64,000 nt of DNA, taken from Clostridia bacterium. Lineage in GTDB: Bacteria > Bacillota > Clostridia > Oscillospirales > Acutalibacteraceae. The position numbers were made by a program, and so were the translations under genes. Positions 7,112-17,112 of this stretch are shown here, piece by piece (position 1 is the stretch's first letter; each line of letters begins with the position of its first letter). The notes under the pieces are model-generated. The model saw only the letters and a program-made list of their open reading frames with translations. It was not told the DNA's origin and did no database searches. The stretch spans positions 1 to 64,000 of the forward strand of contig JAFSPP010000006.1 in NCBI GenBank assembly GCA_017451425.1, written 5' to 3'.

Positions 7112-8665
7112 TTGAAACTTGCAGTTGCGATTCTGCTCATTATCGTAGCGGCTGTCGTATTTGCCATAATAGGCTTCATAGCGGGTGGGGAACACAGAAA
7201 AAAGACCGCTGAGGCCGCAATCGGTTCGGCAAACCAGGAAGCTACGAGAATCATAAACCAGGCCATGACTACGGCCGAGCAGAAGAAAAAAGAAGCAATT
7301 CTGGAAGCAAAAGATGAAATTCACAAACAACGTTCAGAGACTGAAAAGGACCTGCGCGAACGCCGCGCTGAAGTACAGCGCCAGGAGCACAGATTAATCC
7401 AGAAAGAGGAAAACCTCGATAAGAAAATTGACGCAATAGAGAAGAAGGAGGATATCCTCTCCGAAAAAATCAAAGTCGCTGAAGCGAAAATTTCAGAAGT
7501 TGAAACCATGAAGAAGAGTCAGCTCGAGATGCTTGAAAAGATCTCCGGCTACTCAAAGGAACAGGCCAAGGCTTATCTTCTTGAACAGCTTGAAGATGCA
7601 CTTGACCACGAAAAGGCAGTAAGAATTCTCGATTACAAAGAGAAGATGAAGGACGAGGCCGACGCCCTGGCGCGCGAGTATATCGTCACCGCCATCCAGC
7701 GCTGCGCGGCAGACCACGCCGCAGAGGCCACCGTATCGGTAGTAAGCCTTCCGAATGACGAGATGAAGGGCCGTATAATCGGCCGCGAGGGCCGTAACAT
7801 ACGCGCCATCGAAACCATCACGGGTGTTGACCTCATCATTGACGACACGCCCGAAGCCATCACCGTTTCCTGCTTTGACCCCGTACGCCGTGAGATCGCG
7901 CGCCTTACTCTTGAGCGCCTTATCGCGGACGGCCGTATCCATCCGGCACGCATCGAGGAGACAGTTGAGAAATGCCGCCGCGAGGTTGAGCAGACTATCA
8001 AGCAGACAGGTGAGCGCGCCGTTGTCGACGCAGGCGTCGGCAATCTTCATCCCGAGCTCGTCAAACTTCTCGGACGCCTCCGCTACCGCACGAGCTACGG
8101 TCAGAACGTCCTCAATCACTCGCTCGAGGTATCCTTTATCTCAGGCCTCCTTGCCGAGGAACTCGGCGCTGACGTAAAACTTGCGAAGCGCGCCGGTCTC
8201 CTTCACGACATAGGAAAGGCGATTGACCACGAGTATGAGGGCACACACGTCCAGCTCGGTGTTGAGTTCGCGAAGAAGTACAAGGAGAACGAACAGGTTA
8301 TCCACGCTATCCAGGCGCATCACGGCGATGTTGAACCGAAGACGGTTGTCGCCTTTATAGTCCAGGCTGCGGACGCCATCTCGGCGGCACGCCCGGGCGC
8401 ACGCAGGGAGAACATCGAAAACTATATCAAGCGTCTTGAGAAACTCGAAGAGATCGCGACATCGTTCGACGGCGTCGACACATCCTTCGCAATCCAGGCG
8501 GGCCGCGAGGTCAGAATCCTCGTCAAGCCCGAGCAGGTATCTGACGACAAGATGGTTATCCTTGCTCATGACATAGCACAGAAGATTGAGTCCGAACTTG
8601 AGTATCCGGGCCAGATCAAAGTAAATGTTGTACGCGAAAGCCGTGCCACGGATTTCGCGAAATAA
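7112..8665 (+). CDS. rny: Ribonuclease Y
   Basis: Membrane-tethered endoribonuclease that initiates mRNA decay in Bacillota. 517 aa, the usual length. An N-terminal membrane helix (1-25) is followed by a long coiled coil (about 40-190), a KH RNA-binding domain ([15 protein letters not shown]) and an HD domain with the catalytic LLHDIGKA. The start is TTG 7112, about 10 nt after AGGAGGTG. Its neighbour ymdB is a conserved partner in this phylum. All expected domains are complete. Confidence 0.97.
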   Translation: MKLAVAILLIIVAAVVFAIIGFIAGGEHRKKTAEAAIGSANQEATRIINQAMTTAEQKKKEAILEAKDEIHKQRSETEKDLRERRAEVQRQEHRLIQKEENLDKKIDAIEKKEDILSEKIKVAEAKISEVETMKKSQLEMLEKISGYSKEQAKAYLLEQLEDALDHEKAVRILDYKEKMKDEADALAREYIVTAIQRCAADHAAEATVSVVSLPNDEMKGRIIGREGRNIRAIETITGVDLIIDDTPEAITVSCFDPVRREIARLTLERLIADGRIHPARIEETVEKCRREVEQTIKQTGERAVVDAGVGNLHPELVKLLGRLRYRTSYGQNVLNHSLEVSFISGLLAEELGADVKLAKRAGLLHDIGKAIDHEYEGTHVQLGVEFAKKYKENEQVIHAIQAHHGDVEPKTVVAFIVQAADAISAARPGARRENIENYIKRLEKLEEIATSFDGVDTSFAIQAGREVRILVKPEQVSDDKMVILAHDIAQKIESELEYPGQIKVNVVRESRATDFAK

Positions 8666-8685
8666 GACAGAAAGAAGGCGAAGCA

Positions 8686-9462
8686 GTGAAAGTACTCATG
8701 GTGGGCGATGTAGTCGGCAGCACAGGACTTGAGATGCTTCGCCGTTCGCTGCCTTCCCTCAAGCGTGAGGAAGGCATAGATATCTGTATTGTGAACGGGG
8801 AGAACTCGGCAGACGGAAACGGTATAACCGTGGTGTCCGCCGAGCATATCTTTACTTCGGGCGCCGATGTCATAACGACGGGCAACCACGCTTTCAGGCG
8901 CCGCGAAGCCTACTCGTTCTTTGAGGATACGGATTGTCTTCTCCGACCTGCCAACTATCTTTCGGATGTCCCCGGACACGGCTACTGTGTCCTGGACAAG
9001 GGAAGGGTGCAGGTCGGCGTAATAAATCTTATGGGTACCATGTATATGGACCCGCTTGAAAATCCTTTCAATCTCATCGACGGCATACTGGAGGAGCTTC
9101 GGGACTGCAAAATCAAAATCGTTGATTTTCACGCAGAGACCACTTCGGAAAAACGCGCCATGGGATTCTATCTCGACGGCAGAGTCTCAGTCCTCGCCGG
9201 AACGCACACCCATGTGCAGACGGCTGACGAGCAGATACTCGAAAACGGCACGGGCTATATCACCGACCTCGGCATGACCGGAACGCGTGACTCCGTGCTC
9301 GGCGTTGATCCCGAAATTGTCATAAACAAGTTCAAACTCAATATGCCTGCAAGATTTGACTGGAAGAAGGGCAGGGCCGGACTCGACGCCTGCCTGTTTG
9401 AAATTGACGACAAGAGCGGCCGGACCACATCCGTCCGCCGCATTCAGCTTAAGGAGGACTGA
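8686..9462 (+). CDS. ymdB: YmdB-family metallophosphoesterase
   Basis: 258 aa. Metal-binding motifs GDVVGSTG near the N-terminus, NGENSADGNG, TGNHAF, DFHAETTSEK and AGTHTHVQT cover the family's dinuclear centre. In Bacillus YmdB hydrolyses 2',3'-cyclic nucleotides and influences RNase Y. The start is GTG 8686 with GAAGG 8 nt upstream. It follows rny by 20 nt and precedes the SBP gene by 2 nt, so it is inside one operon. Confidence 0.93.
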   Translation: MKVLMVGDVVGSTGLEMLRRSLPSLKREEGIDICIVNGENSADGNGITVVSAEHIFTSGADVITTGNHAFRRREAYSFFEDTDCLLRPANYLSDVPGHGYCVLDKGRVQVGVINLMGTMYMDPLENPFNLIDGILEELRDCKIKIVDFHAETTSEKRAMGFYLDGRVSVLAGTHTHVQTADEQILENGTGYITDLGMTGTRDSVLGVDPEIVINKFKLNMPARFDWKKGRAGLDACLFEIDDKSGRTTSVRRIQLKED

Positions 9463-9464
9463 GC

Positions 9465-10880
9465 TTGAAGAGAGCAATATGCCTTTTATTCTCCATAGTT
9501 TTCATTCTCTCATTCTGTGCCTGTCACAGGGACGGAAAGGGAAACCTTGACAATAAAGGCGGTTCAGAGGTCTCTTCAAAGCCCATAAACATCCCCTACT
9601 CGAGGGAAGAGGGACTTAATCCTTTCACCTGCAGAAGCCTCATAAACTACTGTATTATGCCGCTGCTTTATGACAGCCTCTACAAGATTGACAAGTCCTA
9701 CTATCCCACGCCGAGCCTCGCGGTCTCATATGAGCAGGTCAACCTGACTTTCAATGTCAAGATAGACACTTCACGGAAGTTCTCAAACGGCCAGTTCATA
9801 ACGCCGGAAGATGTAGTCTACAGCTTCCGTGCCGCGAAACAGTCCAGGTACTACGGTTCAATGCTCAGAAACGTATCAACCTGCGTCACATTGTCTGAGG
9901 ATGAGGTACAGTTTGTCACTACATCGCCGAATACCTATGCGGCGGCCGACCTCATTTTCCCGATAATTCCCGACGGCTCGGACGATATCCCCGCAAGTTC
10001 GGGTCCGTACATCTACAAGACGACGACGGATGGCGGCACCCTTACGAGAAATAAATACTATCCCGGCAGTGATTATGCCACGACCACAATCAACCTCATC
10101 AACACCACCGACACCTCGAGCCTGAACATGGGACTCGTAATCGGTACGATTGATGCCTGGTATGATGAGATGCCGACCGGCGAGAGCAAGAGAATCGCCT
10201 CCGGCGCCGCGCAGGTCGACCTGAACAACCTGGTCTACCTCGCCTTCAACCAGGCCAACTATTTCGGCAACGAAAAACTCCGCCAGGCCATTGCCATAGC
10301 TCTCGACAAGCAGCAGCTTCTCGAGTCGGGCTATGAGGGCTACGGCCAGGCCACAAACGTGCCGTTCAATCCTCAGTGGTATGCCGCGGACGGAGTAGCC
10401 TGGGAGGCACCGATGTCCGTGGATGAGGCGAAGGAATACATCACTTCCACACTGGATAAGTACACAGTCACAATTCTGATAACGTCCGGAAACGGATTCC
10501 GTCTGAAGTGTGCACAGAGAATAGGCGATCAGCTCGCAGAGCTTGGTATAAATTCAAAAGTCGACGTAGCGGACAGGGAACTCTTTGACGAGGCTCTTGA
10601 GAACGGCCGGTACGATATGTACATAGGCGAGTACAAGATGAGCAACGACATGAACTTCGCCCCGCTGCTGTGGATTGATGAATATGTACAGGCAAGAGCT
10701 TTCAATATGCTTGCCGGCGCTGCCACCCCGTCCGAGTTCATGGTGGACTTCACGGCCACACAGCCGTTTGTCCCGATCTGTATAAGATACGGCGTGGTAA
10801 GCTACGCAAAGAGCCTTCAGGGCGGCGTTGAGCCGCTTCCCAATATACCGTTTGCGAATCTTCCGCAATGGTACAAGTAA
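9465..10880 (+). CDS. Orphan family-5 extracellular solute-binding lipoprotein
   Basis: 471 aa. The N-terminus is a lipoprotein signal ending in FCAC, with the lipid-bearing Cys at about residue 20. The rest matches SBP_bac_5 (peptide/nickel type): LNPFTCRSLINYCIMPLLYDSL, LTFNVKIDTSRKFSNG, TPEDVVYSFRAAK, and the late KLRQAIAIALDKQQL segment. Family function is ligand delivery to an ABC importer, but no permease or ATPase is nearby. It starts with TTG only 2 nt after ymdB, so it is co-transcribed with rny. Substrate is unknown; a sensing role is as likely as transport. Confidence 0.85.
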   Translation: MKRAICLLFSIVFILSFCACHRDGKGNLDNKGGSEVSSKPINIPYSREEGLNPFTCRSLINYCIMPLLYDSLYKIDKSYYPTPSLAVSYEQVNLTFNVKIDTSRKFSNGQFITPEDVVYSFRAAKQSRYYGSMLRNVSTCVTLSEDEVQFVTTSPNTYAAADLIFPIIPDGSDDIPASSGPYIYKTTTDGGTLTRNKYYPGSDYATTTINLINTTDTSSLNMGLVIGTIDAWYDEMPTGESKRIASGAAQVDLNNLVYLAFNQANYFGNEKLRQAIAIALDKQQLLESGYEGYGQATNVPFNPQWYAADGVAWEAPMSVDEAKEYITSTLDKYTVTILITSGNGFRLKCAQRIGDQLAELGINSKVDVADRELFDEALENGRYDMYIGEYKMSNDMNFAPLLWIDEYVQARAFNMLAGAATPSEFMVDFTATQPFVPICIRYGVVSYAKSLQGGVEPLPNIPFANLPQWYK

Positions 10881-10893
10881 AGGAGAGTGTTTT

Positions 10894-11247
10894 ATGGTTA
10901 AATGTGAAAACGCACTCGGAAAAATTGAAATCTCCGAACAGTATTTCTCACAGCTGCTCGGCAGTGTCGTTCCGACCTGCTTCGGCGTTGTCGGCATGGC
11001 CAACAGCGGATTCTCACAGTATATCCGCTCGTTCTTCCACAGAACAAAGTATTATCTTGACAGAGGTGTAAATGTCGTCATGGACGATGACGGACTTGTA
11101 ATCGAGCTCCATATCATCGTGACCTATGGCGTAAACATCTCCACCATAGTAGACAGCATAGTAAATAAGGTGCGCTATACAATCGAGGATGCGACCGGCC
11201 TTTCAGTCAAAGAGGTTAATGTCTACGTGGATTCAATGATTTCCTGA
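10894..11247 (+). CDS. Asp23/Gls24 family protein (YloU-like)
   Basis: 117 aa, DUF322 family; small cytosolic protein often membrane-associated in Bacillota. The segments FFHRTKYYLDRGVNVVMDDDGLVIELHI are split by the family's typical alternating hydrophobic pattern, and the C-terminus VKEVNVYVDSM is the usual end. The ATG has AGGAG 7 nt upstream; an upstream in-frame extension lacks a ribosome site. Its position before the FakA-like gene is the standard yloU-yloV order. Confidence 0.88.
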   Translation: MVKCENALGKIEISEQYFSQLLGSVVPTCFGVVGMANSGFSQYIRSFFHRTKYYLDRGVNVVMDDDGLVIELHIIVTYGVNISTIVDSIVNKVRYTIEDATGLSVKEVNVYVDSMIS

Positions 11248-11260
11248 GAGGTGCGCTAAA

Positions 11261-12898
11261 TTGATAACAGGTGCAGTTTTGCGTGATGCTATTATTTCGG
11301 CATCTAACAATATAACGAACCACAGACAGGAAGTGGACTCGCTCAACGTCTTCCCCGTACCGGACGGAGATACGGGCACGAACATGTGCATGACCATGGA
11401 TTCGGCCGCCCGTGAGCTTGCAGTACTTCCTGATGATGTGACTATATCCGCGGTGGCGAAGACCACTTCTTCCGCCATGCTCCGCGGTGCGAGAGGTAAC
11501 TCGGGTGTTATTCTCTCACTTATTTTCCGAGGAATATCAAAGGGCCTTAAGGGCAAGGACGAGGCTGAGCCCCGCGACCTGCTTCTGGCTCTTTCATACG
11601 GCGTCGAATCCGCCTACAAGGCGGTAATGAAGCCGACAGAGGGTACAATCCTGACCGTAGTACGTCTCGCTGCCCGCGACGGAGCCGCATACGGATCCGA
11701 GCACAAGGAAGCGGACATTGCGGAGGTCTGGGAGGCCGTCTGCATCGGCGCGGAAGAAGCCCTTGAGACAACACCGGAACTTCTCCCGGTCCTTAAAAAG
11801 GCCGGTGTTATAGATTCCGGCGGAAAGGGTCTCTGCTACGCCTTCCGCGGCATGCTCTCCGTATTTGAAGGCAACGGTATAATCGCCAATGAAGCAGACG
11901 GCGATGCAGCCAAGAAGAAGGACGATCTTCCCGAGGAAGAAGTCATAAAGAAATACGACTACAGACTTGAGTACAAAATCAAGCGCAACGAGAACAAGAA
12001 TGTTCCGACCCTTAAAGCCTATCTCAAGTCCGTGGGCGCAAATGTCAAAGTAAAAGAGAAAGACGGAATCATGACGGTGGCACTCGCAACAGACGAGCCG
12101 GGCCCCGTTATGGTCGAGGCCATGAAACTCGGCACGCTCATAGGCTCTGAAATCGAGAACTTAAACCTCATGCGTGAAGAGGAGAGAAAGGCCGAGATAA
12201 ACGCCAAGGCGGGCGACAGGCATGAGCCTGTTGAGCCGGTGAATGAAATCGGATTTGTCGCAGTCGCCGCAGGCGACGGATTAAAGCAGATGTTTGAGGA
12301 AATCGGCGCCGACCTCGTCGTATCGGGCGGCCAGACGATGAACCCCTCCACAGAGGACATCTTAAACGCCGTCGAAGCCACTCCGGCGAAGACGGTATTC
12401 GTCCTTCCGAACAACAAGAACATAATTATGGCCGCCGAACAGTCGGCGCCTCTCTCTTCGAGAAACGTCATAGTTCTTCCCACTATGTCCGTACCTCAGG
12501 GTATTACGGCCATGATGAATTATGACCCCGATATGTCGATAGATGACAACCATCTCGCCATGAAAAAGGCGATAGACAACGTCGGTACCGCTCAGGTCAC
12601 CTTTGCGGCGCGCGACAGCCTCATTGACGGCAAGGCAGTAAAGCAGGGCCAGATTCTCGGTATGGAGAACGGCTCTATCACCGTCATCGAGGACGACATT
12701 GTCGATGCAGCCTTCAAGACAACCAAGCACCTCTGCAAGAAGGCAACTGAGTATATTACCATCTTCTACGGCGAAGGCGCGACCGAAGAGGACGCAGCAA
12801 AGCTTGAAGAGATGATAAAGGACAAATACAAGGATATCGAAGTAACGGTTCTTCCCGGCGGACAACCGGTTTACCACTTTATCATTTCCGTAGAATAA
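11261..12898 (+). CDS. DAK2-domain protein, FakA/YloV-like fatty acid kinase
   Basis: 545 aa, the normal length for YloV/FakA. The DhaL-like N-terminal domain includes NVFPVPDGDTGTNM (ATP/Mg site) and RGARGNSGVI; a middle domain and a DegV-related C-terminal domain follow. FakA phosphorylates fatty acids bound by a FakB protein to form acyl-phosphate. No FakB/DegV gene is in this window. The start is TTG 11261, with GAGAGGTG upstream. It lies between the Asp23-like gene and recG, an order common in Bacillota. Confidence 0.9.
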   Translation: MITGAVLRDAIISASNNITNHRQEVDSLNVFPVPDGDTGTNMCMTMDSAARELAVLPDDVTISAVAKTTSSAMLRGARGNSGVILSLIFRGISKGLKGKDEAEPRDLLLALSYGVESAYKAVMKPTEGTILTVVRLAARDGAAYGSEHKEADIAEVWEAVCIGAEEALETTPELLPVLKKAGVIDSGGKGLCYAFRGMLSVFEGNGIIANEADGDAAKKKDDLPEEEVIKKYDYRLEYKIKRNENKNVPTLKAYLKSVGANVKVKEKDGIMTVALATDEPGPVMVEAMKLGTLIGSEIENLNLMREEERKAEINAKAGDRHEPVEPVNEIGFVAVAAGDGLKQMFEEIGADLVVSGGQTMNPSTEDILNAVEATPAKTVFVLPNNKNIIMAAEQSAPLSSRNVIVLPTMSVPQGITAMMNYDPDMSIDDNHLAMKKAIDNVGTAQVTFAARDSLIDGKAVKQGQILGMENGSITVIEDDIVDAAFKTTKHLCKKATEYITIFYGEGATEEDAAKLEEMIKDKYKDIEVTVLPGGQPVYHFIISVE

Positions 12899-12913
12899 TC
12901 CACGAGGTAGTCT

Positions 12914-14947
12914 ATGCTTCCGGACACAAGGATTAAATTTTTAAAGGGCGTTGGTGAAAAACGCGCCGAGCAGTTTCGCGCGCTCGGCGTTTCCACCGTT
13001 GACGCCCTTTTGCGTTTTTATCCTCGTGCCTATGAGGACTGGAGCAGCCCCATAAACATTGAGGGCGCCGAGTGGGAGGACCGCTGCTGCATCAAGGCGG
13101 TCGTCGGCAGCGAGGTCAAGCGCCACAAGGCGAAGAGCGGTGTCATGGTTTTCGAATGCGAGGCATTCGACGACACCGCAGCCGTGCATATTCTGATTTT
13201 CAACAATAAGTATGCCGCGGCAAAACTCGTGACGGGAAAAGAGATGCTCTTTTTCGGCCAGGTGACGATAAATCACGGCAGAAGGCAGATGCTCTCGCCG
13301 AGCATAGAGGAACCCGGCACAAAACAGCGCATAAGACCTATCTACCGCAGATCGGGTTCGATGACATCAAACTATATCGAGAAGTGTGTCGGTGAGGCCC
13401 TGCATCAGTACGGAGCCTCCATTGAAGACCCTCTTCCCGCGGATATCAGGCAGAAGTACGGCCTGATGTCCCTTAAAGAAGCAATTTCGGAAATTCACTT
13501 CCCCTCATCCATGAGTCGCATGTACGAGGCGAGGGGCAGATTCATATTTGAGGAGCTCTTTGAACTCCAGCTCGGCCTCAAGATGAGGAAGGTCGAGAAC
13601 AAGGTCAGGACAGACATTGTTGCGGCGAAGGACTGCACCGGCGAATTCCTGGCCACACTTCCGTTTGAGCCCACGGGCGCGCAGCGAAAGTGCATAGAGG
13701 CGGCCGTCAAGGACATGCAGAGCGGCTTTGCCATGAACAGACTGCTCCAGGGCGATGTAGGCTCGGGCAAGACGATGGTTGCCGCCGCGCTCATGTATAA
13801 CTGTGCGAAAAACGGCTTCCAGAGCGCCATGATGGCACCTACTGAAATCCTTGCGATGCAGCACTTTGAGACACTTGAAAAGTTCTTTAAGGGCACAAGT
13901 GTAAAGGTTAAAGCCTTAACAGGCGCTATGTCAGCCGCTGAAAAGAGGTCCGTATACGATGGACTGATAAGCGGTGAAATCGACGTAGTTGTGGGAACAC
14001 ATGCCATTATTTCAGACGGTGTTGAGTTCCTGAAACTGGGCCTTGCCATAACCGATGAGCAGCACCGTTTCGGTGTCCGCCAGAGAGCGAAACTCCAGGA
14101 GAAGACCGCGGGCGTGCATGTGCTCGTCATGTCGGCCACTCCCATACCCAGGACACTGGCCTGGTCAATCTACGGCGACCTCGATGTCTCCGTAATCGAT
14201 GAATTGCCGAAGGGCCGCATTCCAATTGAGACCTACAAGATAAACAGCGGTATCAGGGAGCGGGCCTGGAATTACATAAAGAAGCACCTCGACGAGGGCA
14301 GACAGGGTTATATTGTCTGTCCGCTTGTTGAGGAGGGCGAACTTGAAGGTGTACTCTCTGCGACCGAGTACTACAACGCCATAAAGGACGGCGCTTTCAA
14401 AGGCTATCGTCTGGGCCTTCTTCACGGCCAGATGAAACCCGCCGAAAAGGCCGCTGTTATGGAAAAATTCCAGAGCGGGGAGATTCAGCTCCTTGTCTCT
14501 ACGGTCGTCATAGAGGTGGGCGTTGATGTACCGAATGCGGTTATCATGCTCATTGAGAATGCGGAGCGTTTCGGCCTCTCGCAGCTGCATCAGCTGCGCG
14601 GCCGTGTCGGACGCGGCTCGTTTAAGTCGACCTGTATTCTGCTCACCGACAATATGTCGGAGCAGACTACCGAGAGGCTCAAGGTAATGACGGAGACAAA
14701 CGACGGATTCCTAATTGCGCAGCGAGACCTCGAGCTGCGCGGCACGGGTGACTTCTACGGCACCCGCCAGCACGGTTTCCAGCCGGTCTACGTCAGCGAC
14801 ATGATTCACAATCCGGTCGCCCTCGAGAAGGCGACGGCTGCCGCAGACGCCCTGCTGGCGGAGGACGGCAATCTCACCCGTCCCGAACACCTCGCGCTGC
14901 GCGCGGAGGTTGACTCACTGTTTGAGAGGATAGAAACTGCAAGTTAG
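12914..14947 (+). CDS. recG: ATP-dependent DNA helicase RecG
   Basis: 677 aa, full length. The N-terminal wedge/OB domain (about 50-170) precedes helicase motifs: Q-motif FEPTGAQRK, Walker A GDVGSGKT, Walker B DEQHRFG, MSATPIPRT, and motif VI QLRGRVGRG. The TRG-like tail NDGFLIAQRDLELRGTGDFYG is present. RecG remodels stalled forks and Holliday junctions. It ends the rny operon; no hairpin follows, but a new promoter lies 13 nt after its stop. Confidence 0.97.
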   Translation: MLPDTRIKFLKGVGEKRAEQFRALGVSTVDALLRFYPRAYEDWSSPINIEGAEWEDRCCIKAVVGSEVKRHKAKSGVMVFECEAFDDTAAVHILIFNNKYAAAKLVTGKEMLFFGQVTINHGRRQMLSPSIEEPGTKQRIRPIYRRSGSMTSNYIEKCVGEALHQYGASIEDPLPADIRQKYGLMSLKEAISEIHFPSSMSRMYEARGRFIFEELFELQLGLKMRKVENKVRTDIVAAKDCTGEFLATLPFEPTGAQRKCIEAAVKDMQSGFAMNRLLQGDVGSGKTMVAAALMYNCAKNGFQSAMMAPTEILAMQHFETLEKFFKGTSVKVKALTGAMSAAEKRSVYDGLISGEIDVVVGTHAIISDGVEFLKLGLAITDEQHRFGVRQRAKLQEKTAGVHVLVMSATPIPRTLAWSIYGDLDVSVIDELPKGRIPIETYKINSGIRERAWNYIKKHLDEGRQGYIVCPLVEEGELEGVLSATEYYNAIKDGAFKGYRLGLLHGQMKPAEKAAVMEKFQSGEIQLLVSTVVIEVGVDVPNAVIMLIENAERFGLSQLHQLRGRVGRGSFKSTCILLTDNMSEQTTERLKVMTETNDGFLIAQRDLELRGTGDFYGTRQHGFQPVYVSDMIHNPVALEKATAAADALLAEDGNLTRPEHLALRAEVDSLFERIETAS

Positions 14948-14959
14948 ATCTTACCTTAT

Positions 14960-14987
14960 TTGACTTTTCATATTAAAAGAGTATAAT
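14960..14987 (+). promoter_or_regulatory. Promoter of the M23 peptidase gene
   Basis: TTGACT (14960-14965), 16-nt spacer and TATAAT (14982-14987). A small palindrome AAATTGTAACAATTT sits just downstream near the expected transcription start and could bind a regulator. Confidence 0.75.
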
Positions 14988-15022
14988 TATTACAAATTGT
15001 AACAATTTTCGGAGGCAGAATT

Positions 15023-16813
15023 TTGAGCAGAGAAAGTCTTGGAATGGAATATTCGGACATATACTCGTCCTCACAGCAGGAGCCTGAGCAGGCCCCTGTT
15101 ACTGAGCCTGAGTATAACTCTTTCGCTGAGACGATAGGTGAGATGGTAGGCGGATTCTTCGTCACCGTCTTCTCCTTCATCTTCGGCGCTTTTGCCGATC
15201 TCTTCAGACTGATAGGCACAGGTATAAAGTATGTTGTCAACTACCTGCGTGACACTATCGGTTACAGTATCCGTGACTTCTTTGACGAGCTATCCGATTA
15301 CAGATATGAACGCAAAGAGGCCAAGCGGGCCATAAGGCAGGAATTCCGTCAGCATCCCACGAAGATTTTCTCAATTATGAATTCCTACAGGAAGGCGCTC
15401 TCCGACGCGCATCCGGGCCTTGTCCCCAACATCGTAAACACTATTCTGCCGCTTGCGGGACTTGCGGTCCTCATTATCACAATCACCCACTTCAGCTCTT
15501 CCACATTTGCAATTGAGGTTGAGTCGAGCGGACAGAAGGTCGGATATGTCGTTGACGAGACTGTCTACAACGACGCCCAGAACCTAGTTAAAGAGCGATT
15601 TAGCACTGACCTCTCCGACGACAGCAACTTAAAGAGCCTCAACACAACTTTCAAGATTGCCGAGGTCAATCCCGCAGAGCTCACCGACTCACAGACAATC
15701 AGTGACGGTATAGTAGAGAGCACCAATGCGGATTCAACCTATGCCTGCGGTGTCTACATCGACGGAGAGTTCATATGCGCTCTCAAGACCGAGACAGATG
15801 CAATGCAGGTCTTCAACAATATAATCGACAGCTATGAGAAAGAGTCCGAGACGGACGTTGTCGGCTTTGTACAGGATGTACAGTTCGTACAGGGTATCTA
15901 CGCCAACAACTCCGACACAATCTGGGACTCACAGCAGCTCGCTGATGCGCTGACTAAGACGCGTTATCAGGAGAAGCACTACACGGTTGTTGAGGGCGAT
16001 ACGCTTTCGAAGATCGCCTACTCGAACGGCCTGAGCGTAACCGAACTCATAGAGCTCAACCCCGAACTTGCAAAAGAGATTCACGTAGGTGACGATGTCC
16101 TTGTTGCGGGCGAGGTCAACTACATCACCATGAAGGTCGTAAAGACGGTCGTACAGAATGTTGAGACGCCGTACCAGACCATCAAGACAAACAGCGACAA
16201 GTACTACAAGGGCACGACGAAGACCACACAGAAGGGCCGCGTCGGTATCGACCAGGTAACCTACCTCGTAACTTATGTTGACGGACAGCAGGTAAGCACG
16301 CAGGAGGTCAACCGCACAACCGTACGTCAGCCTCAGGATGAGAAGATACTCGTCGGTACAAAGGCTGTTGTCGTTCAGAAGACATCATACGGCGCATACA
16401 CGCCGAGCACATATATCCGCGGCTACGGCAAACTCATCTGGCCGGTTGTCGGCGTCTACACCGTATCCTCCGGCTACGGCCCGAGATGGGGCTCGTTCCA
16501 CGGCGGTATGGATATTTCAAACGGTATTGCGGGCTACACGATAGTCGCTGCCGCAAGCGGTACCGTAACTGTCGCCTCAAACGGCAATGTAGGTTACGGC
16601 TGTCACGTAATGATTGACCACGGCAACGGCATGGCCACTCTTTACGGTCACATGCTCTACGGTTCCATCTGCGTAAGCGTCGGACAGTATGTAAGCGGCG
16701 GCCAACCTCTGGGCAAGGTAGGTTCAACCGGTAACTCGACCGGACCTCACTGCCACTTCGAGGTCAGAATCAACGGTACAAAAGTAAATCCGGCACCGTA
16801 TATCGGAGCCTGA
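15023..16813 (+). CDS. Membrane-anchored M23 peptidase with LysM and G5 domains
   Basis: 596 aa wall hydrolase. A cytosolic N-terminal 135 residues with an amphipathic region (41-75) leads to a membrane helix (136-157); outside are an unassigned domain, LysM (319-362, YTVVEGDTLSKIAYSNG), G5 (about 366-447) and LytM/M23 endopeptidase (about 470-595). Zinc ligands His493 and Asp497 (HGGMD) and the HCHFEV motif with His576/His578 are all present, so it should be active, unlike EnvC-type cofactors. Start is TTG 15023 with CGGAGGC 9 nt upstream. Role in cell-wall remodelling during growth is inferred. Confidence 0.92.
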   Translation: MSRESLGMEYSDIYSSSQQEPEQAPVTEPEYNSFAETIGEMVGGFFVTVFSFIFGAFADLFRLIGTGIKYVVNYLRDTIGYSIRDFFDELSDYRYERKEAKRAIRQEFRQHPTKIFSIMNSYRKALSDAHPGLVPNIVNTILPLAGLAVLIITITHFSSSTFAIEVESSGQKVGYVVDETVYNDAQNLVKERFSTDLSDDSNLKSLNTTFKIAEVNPAELTDSQTISDGIVESTNADSTYACGVYIDGEFICALKTETDAMQVFNNIIDSYEKESETDVVGFVQDVQFVQGIYANNSDTIWDSQQLADALTKTRYQEKHYTVVEGDTLSKIAYSNGLSVTELIELNPELAKEIHVGDDVLVAGEVNYITMKVVKTVVQNVETPYQTIKTNSDKYYKGTTKTTQKGRVGIDQVTYLVTYVDGQQVSTQEVNRTTVRQPQDEKILVGTKAVVVQKTSYGAYTPSTYIRGYGKLIWPVVGVYTVSSGYGPRWGSFHGGMDISNGIAGYTIVAAASGTVTVASNGNVGYGCHVMIDHGNGMATLYGHMLYGSICVSVGQYVSGGQPLGKVGSTGNSTGPHCHFEVRINGTKVNPAPYIGA

Positions 16814-16826
16814 GGAGGAACATGAG

Positions 16827-17102
16827 ATGAAAATGCGCGCGATAATAACCGTAATCGGTCAGGATCAGGTGGGTATCTGCGCAAAGGTATCCACACTCTG
16901 CGCTGAACATAACGTAAACATAACGGCGGTTTCACAGAATATCTTTGAAGATTTATTCTGCATGGTAATGCTCGTTGAGACGGACAAACTCGACATAAAC
17001 TTCGGCGAGTTCTCCGAACTCCTGAGCGAGCAGGGCAAGACGATGGGTCTCGACATAAGAGTTATGCACGAAGATATCTTTAATTCAATGCACAGAATCT
17101 GA
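16827..17102 (+). CDS. ACT domain protein (UPF0237)
   Basis: 91 aa, a single ACT domain: [19 protein letters not shown] starts the fold and [20 protein letters not shown] the second strand-helix pair. ACT domains bind amino acids or other small ligands. GAGGAGG precedes the start. The UPF0210 gene follows after 10 nt; this pair is conserved in many bacteria, but its function is not established. Confidence 0.92.
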   Translation: MKMRAIITVIGQDQVGICAKVSTLCAEHNVNITAVSQNIFEDLFCMVMLVETDKLDINFGEFSELLSEQGKTMGLDIRVMHEDIFNSMHRI

Positions 17103-17112
17103 GGAGAAGACG

